A stretch of DNA of 64,000 bases from Novosphingobium sp. 28-62-57. Lineage in GTDB: Bacteria > Pseudomonadota > Alphaproteobacteria > Sphingomonadales > Sphingomonadaceae. The translations under genes were made by a program, and so were the position numbers. The notes beneath the pieces are model-generated. The model searched no databases. It worked only from the letters and a program-made list of their open reading frames with translations, and was not told where the DNA came from. Each line of letters begins with the position of its first letter. The first letter of the stretch is position 1. Shown one piece after another: positions 61,184-64,000 of this stretch. The DNA is taken from NCBI GenBank assembly GCA_002256985.1, contig NCGO01000018.1:1-64000 (forward strand). The letters are read 5' to 3'.

Positions 61184-62587
61184 CTAAATTCGGAAAATCT
61201 TGCCCGGATTGAACAGGTTGTCCGGGTCCAGCGCCTGCTTGATCGTGCGCATCACATCCACCGCACCCTCGCCCAGTTCATCGATCAGGCACTGCTGCTT
61301 GCCAATGCCGATGCCGTGTTCGCCGGTGCAAGTGCCGTCCATCGCCAGCGCGCGGGCGACCATGCGGTGGTTGAGCGCTTCGACCTCGGCCATCTCCTCC
61401 GGCACGTTCGGATCGATCGAGAAGATCAGGTGGAAATTTCCATCACCCACATGCCCGACGATGGTGGCGGGCACGCTGCACACATCCAGCTCGGCCCGGG
61501 TGGCGAGGATACACTCGGCCAGACGGCTCATCGGCACGCATACATCGGTCGTCAGGCCAATAGCGCCGGGGCGTAGGGCGATGGCGGCGTAATAGGCCTC
61601 GTGCCGCGCGCGCCACAGGCGGTTGCGGTCTTCGGCCAGCGTGGCCCACTGAAACTCACCGCCGCCATTGGCCGCCGCCAGCGCCTTCACCGTCTCCACC
61701 TGCTCGGCCACGCCCGCCGTGCTGCCGTGGAATTCGAAAAACAGCGTCGGCACTTCGGGCAGGTCCAGCTTGCTGCGCAAATTCACCGCGCGCACCTGCA
61801 TCGCATCGAGCAGTTCGATCCGCGCCATCGGCACGCTGCAGTGGAAAGCCTGCACCACCGTCTCTACCGCACCCGCCAAAGTTTCGAACGGGCAGGTAGC
61901 GGCCAGGATCGCTTCGGGCACCGGGTGCAGCCGCAGCGTGATGCCGGTGATGACGCCTAGCGTGCCTTCAGACCCGATGTAGAGGCGCGTCAGATCATAC
62001 CCGGCGGCAGACTTCTTCGCCCGCCTGCCGGTGCGGATAACCTTGCCCTGCGCGGTGACGACTTCCAGCCCCAGGACCGCCTCGCGCATCGTGCCATAAC
62101 GCACCGCGTTGGTCCCCGAAGCCCGCGTCGCGGCCATGCCGCCGATGGTGGCGTTCGCGCCCGGATCGATCGGAAAGAACAGGCCGGTATCGCGCAAATG
62201 CGCGTTCAGCGCCTCGCGCCGGATGCCGGGCTGCACGGTGCAATCAAAGTCTGCGTGGTTCACGCTCAGCACCGCGTCCATGCGCGACAGGTCAAGGCTC
62301 ACCCCACCTTTCAGCGGCAGCGTATGCCCCTCCAGCGATGTTCCCGCGCCATAGGGCACGATGGCCACGCCGCCCTCGCGGCACAAGTTCACGCAATCGA
62401 CCACATCCAGTGTCGATCCGGCAAAGACCACCGCATCGGGCAGGACCGTGGCATATTGCGATTCGCTGGCCCCATGCTGCGCGCGGATCGCCTCGCCTGT
62501 CTGGCAAGCCTCGCCAAAGCGCTGGGCCAGATGGTCGAGAAAGCCGGGAGGCAGCGGGCGCGGGGGGTGAGCCATGTTCATGTCCAT
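61184..62587 (-). CDS. FAD-linked oxidase (GlcD / D-lactate dehydrogenase type)
   Basis: 467 residues from ATG 62587, with GGTGGAG upstream. The N-terminal FAD-binding domain has VNLCREGGVAIVPYGAGTSL, EGHTLPLKGGVSLDLSRMDA, PIDPGANATIGGMAATRASG and GYDLTRLYIGSEGTLGVITG. The C-terminal domain has VGHVGDGNFHLIFSIDPNVP and CTGEHGIGIGKQQCL. These proteins oxidise 2-hydroxy acids such as D-lactate or glycolate and pass electrons to quinone or cytochrome c. A cytochrome c gene lies next to it on the opposite strand. Substrate not determined. Confidence 0.92.
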   Translation of the reverse strand: MDMNMAHPPRPLPPGFLDHLAQRFGEACQTGEAIRAQHGASESQYATVLPDAVVFAGSTLDVVDCVNLCREGGVAIVPYGAGTSLEGHTLPLKGGVSLDLSRMDAVLSVNHADFDCTVQPGIRREALNAHLRDTGLFFPIDPGANATIGGMAATRASGTNAVRYGTMREAVLGLEVVTAQGKVIRTGRRAKKSAAGYDLTRLYIGSEGTLGVITGITLRLHPVPEAILAATCPFETLAGAVETVVQAFHCSVPMARIELLDAMQVRAVNLRSKLDLPEVPTLFFEFHGSTAGVAEQVETVKALAAANGGGEFQWATLAEDRNRLWRARHEAYYAAIALRPGAIGLTTDVCVPMSRLAECILATRAELDVCSVPATIVGHVGDGNFHLIFSIDPNVPEEMAEVEALNHRMVARALAMDGTCTGEHGIGIGKQQCLIDELGEGAVDVMRTIKQALDPDNLFNPGKIFRI

Positions 62588-62743
62588 GACTCCACCTAGC
62601 GGGCAATTCCACCTTTTTGAATGCGCACGCCCTTTTGGCACTGGTGCAAAACTGTTCAGGCAGGATAAAGCGCACGGGCTTGATATACCGCCGGGAGCCT
62701 CACAGTGAGGCTTTGACGGGTTTAGAACAGGGCAGGTTTCCAG

Positions 62744-63136
62744 ATGGGCAAATTGACGGGTGCAGTGTTGATTGCAGGTCTCGCGGTTTCAGCGCTTGCG
62801 GGCGGAACAGCTTTTGCGCAGGCAAAGGGTGATCCGGTCGCGGGCAAGAAGGTGTTCATGCGCTGCGTTGCCTGCCACGCCGTTCAGCCTTCTGCCGGTC
62901 CGAAGATGGGGCCAAACCTTGCTGGCGTCGCTGGCCGCAAGGCCGGTGCTGTTGCCACCTTCAAGTATTCCGCAGCCATGAAGAAGGCCAATCTCAAATG
63001 GGATGACGCCACGCTCGACAAGTGGCTGGCCAAGCCTTCGGCCGTCGTTCCCGGCACCTCGATGGCCTTTGCCGGGCTTTCAAACCCGGTCGAGCGTGCG
63101 AACGTGATCGCCTACCTCAAAAAGCCGGTCCCCTAA
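62744..63136 (+). CDS. Class I cytochrome c (c2/c550 type)
   Basis: 130 residues. A signal peptide (about 1-25, VSALAGGTAFAQA) exports it to the periplasm. The haem-binding CVACH lies at 41-45, with the distal methionine in GTSMAFAGLSNP (about 105). The pattern GPNLAGVAGRKAGAV and the final helix VIAYLKK are typical of soluble mitochondrial-like cytochromes c. It would carry electrons between membrane complexes or accept them from dehydrogenases. The stop overlaps by four bases that of the convergent alkyl sulfatase gene. Confidence 0.95.
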   Translation: MGKLTGAVLIAGLAVSALAGGTAFAQAKGDPVAGKKVFMRCVACHAVQPSAGPKMGPNLAGVAGRKAGAVATFKYSAAMKKANLKWDDATLDKWLAKPSAVVPGTSMAFAGLSNPVERANVIAYLKKPVP

Positions 63137-64000
63137 GGCGTCACGATATTGAAGGCAGGGTCCGGCTTGTCCAGCCAGCCGATCAGGCGGGCAAAGCCAG
63201 CCGGATCCCCTTCGATCTTCGCCTCACCCGAGGCGATTTTGGCCGCCAGCGGCTGTCCTGAAAACAGCGCGGCCAGCAAATCGGCATAGCGCACCGTCAA
63301 AGTCGCCTGCCGTCCCTCACGCAGGCCCGGACGGTGGATCAGCACCCCGTTGGCCACGCTCAGCGTATGGTGTGCGTCCTTGTCGGGGAACACGAACCCC
63401 AAAGTCACGGCACCATCGCCCGCTTTGGCCGGATCGAGCCTCACCGCCAGCACATCGAACAGATCGGAAGGCGGCAACTGGCTGACCAGCGCGGCCCCGC
63501 CAGTGGGATCGGACGCAGCAACGCCGTGTTCCAGTTCATCCGCGCCCGTCAGATACATGTTGCGCCACAGGGCATTTTCGCTCTGATAAGCCAGCTGCCG
63601 ATAGGCGCGTGCCAACAGGGCCTTGGCGTCCGTATCGGTGCTGTCTGCAAAGATCACCTTGTCGAGCAGTTCGGCGGTCCAAGCGTAATCGCCCTTGGCA
63701 AAAGCCTCCTGCGCCAAAGCCTTCACGCGCATAGCGCCGCCCATCGCCTCGACATAACGTTTGCCTCCGGTCTCGGGCGGCAGTGGCGCAAGGTGAACCG
63801 GGTTGCCATCATACCAACCCATGTAGAACTGATAGACCGCGCGCGCATTGAAGCTGTACGATCCGTAATAGGGCCGGTCGTACCACTGCTTGGCCAATGC
63901 CGGTGGCAGAGTCAGTGTCGCGGCGATTTCCGGCCCGGTCAGGCCCTTGTTCATCAGCCGCACCGTCTGATCGTGCAAAAAGGCATAAGCATCGCGATGC
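63133..64000 (-). CDS. Alkyl sulfatase (SdsA-type), C-terminal part, gene runs off the window
   Basis: About 289 residues of a protein that is normally about 650. The reading frame continues to the window edge (HRDAYAFLHDQTVRLMNKGL). The alkylsulfatase dimerisation domain is clear (QWYDRPYYGSYSFNARAVYQ, FYMGWYDGNPVHLAPLPPET, then YVEAMGGA), and the last 120 residues form the SCP2-like lipid-binding domain. The metal-binding lactamase-like catalytic domain lies outside the window. These enzymes hydrolyse sulfate esters such as dodecyl sulfate in the periplasm. Confidence 0.92.
   Translation of the reverse strand, partial: HRDAYAFLHDQTVRLMNKGLTGPEIAATLTLPPALAKQWYDRPYYGSYSFNARAVYQFYMGWYDGNPVHLAPLPPETGGKRYVEAMGGAMRVKALAQEAFAKGDYAWTAELLDKVIFADSTDTDAKALLARAYRQLAYQSENALWRNMYLTGADELEHGVAASDPTGGAALVSQLPPSDLFDVLAVRLDPAKAGDGAVTLGFVFPDKDAHHTLSVANGVLIHRPGLREGRQATLTVRYADLLAALFSGQPLAAKIASGEAKIEGDPAGFARLIGWLDKPDPAFNIVTP

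Overview
The window looks like a chromosomal segment of an alphaproteobacterium of the order Sphingomonadales, most like Novosphingobium. The evidence is a large TonB-dependent receptor, a near textbook LigW/lignostilbene-dioxygenase lignin cluster, a DUF1134 (EipA-type) protein, a MobF relaxase and RES/Xre toxin-antitoxin of sphingomonad type, and several families of intergenic palindromic (REP-like) repeats. No rRNA and no CRISPR array is visible; one tRNA is present.

Left part (1-8.1 kb): an unexplained regulatory/membrane group (LuxR-type HTH with a C-terminal membrane anchor, a four-helix membrane protein, a winged-helix protein and a small membrane protein), then a pectin unit in which a 16-bp perfect palindrome precedes a TonB-dependent receptor and a family 10 pectate lyase. 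From 8.2 to about 21.4 kb lies mobile, plasmid-like DNA. It holds an IS6-family element, a PfkB kinase / NADAR / HTH cassette, an IS66 remnant, four toxin-antitoxin loci (two apparently orphan antitoxins, VapBC, Xre-RES), a MobF relaxase with a ribbon-helix-helix partner and an oriT-like region, an AlpA-type regulator and a tyrosine integrase. From 21,428 to 31,785 a second, compact satellite-like island sits in the 3' end of tRNA-Ser(GCT), bounded by a 15-bp direct repeat. It carries an integrase, a membrane-anchored SNase, an MmeI-type restriction-modification enzyme, an AlpA regulator, a CHC2/Toprim primase, a DUF3987 protein and iteron-like repeats.

Right part (31.9-64 kb) is core-like DNA. 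It starts with EipA-type and aminotransferase genes. Between about 34.4 and 48.2 kb is a lignin-dimer cluster: an SDR, three MFS carriers, an NTF2-fold protein resembling the diarylpropane lyase LdpA, an aldehyde dehydrogenase, LigW, an operon of lignostilbene dioxygenase, alcohol dehydrogenase and DUF3237 protein, and a MarR regulator. A shared 20-bp motif in front of three of these transcription units suggests one MarR regulon. The inferred chemistry is beta-1 diarylpropane to lignostilbene, to vanillin, to vanillate, with 5-carboxyvanillate feeding in through LigW.

From 50.2 to 61.1 kb is a propionyl-CoA/methylmalonyl-CoA cluster with its regulator (PccR type), pccB, a thiolase, an epimerase, methylmalonyl-CoA mutase, metY and pccA. 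Both pccB and the mutase gene carry an out-of-frame internal deletion (about 35 and 61 bp), so as written the pathway is broken at two steps. The window closes with an FAD-linked oxidase, a cytochrome c and the 3' part of an alkyl sulfatase gene.
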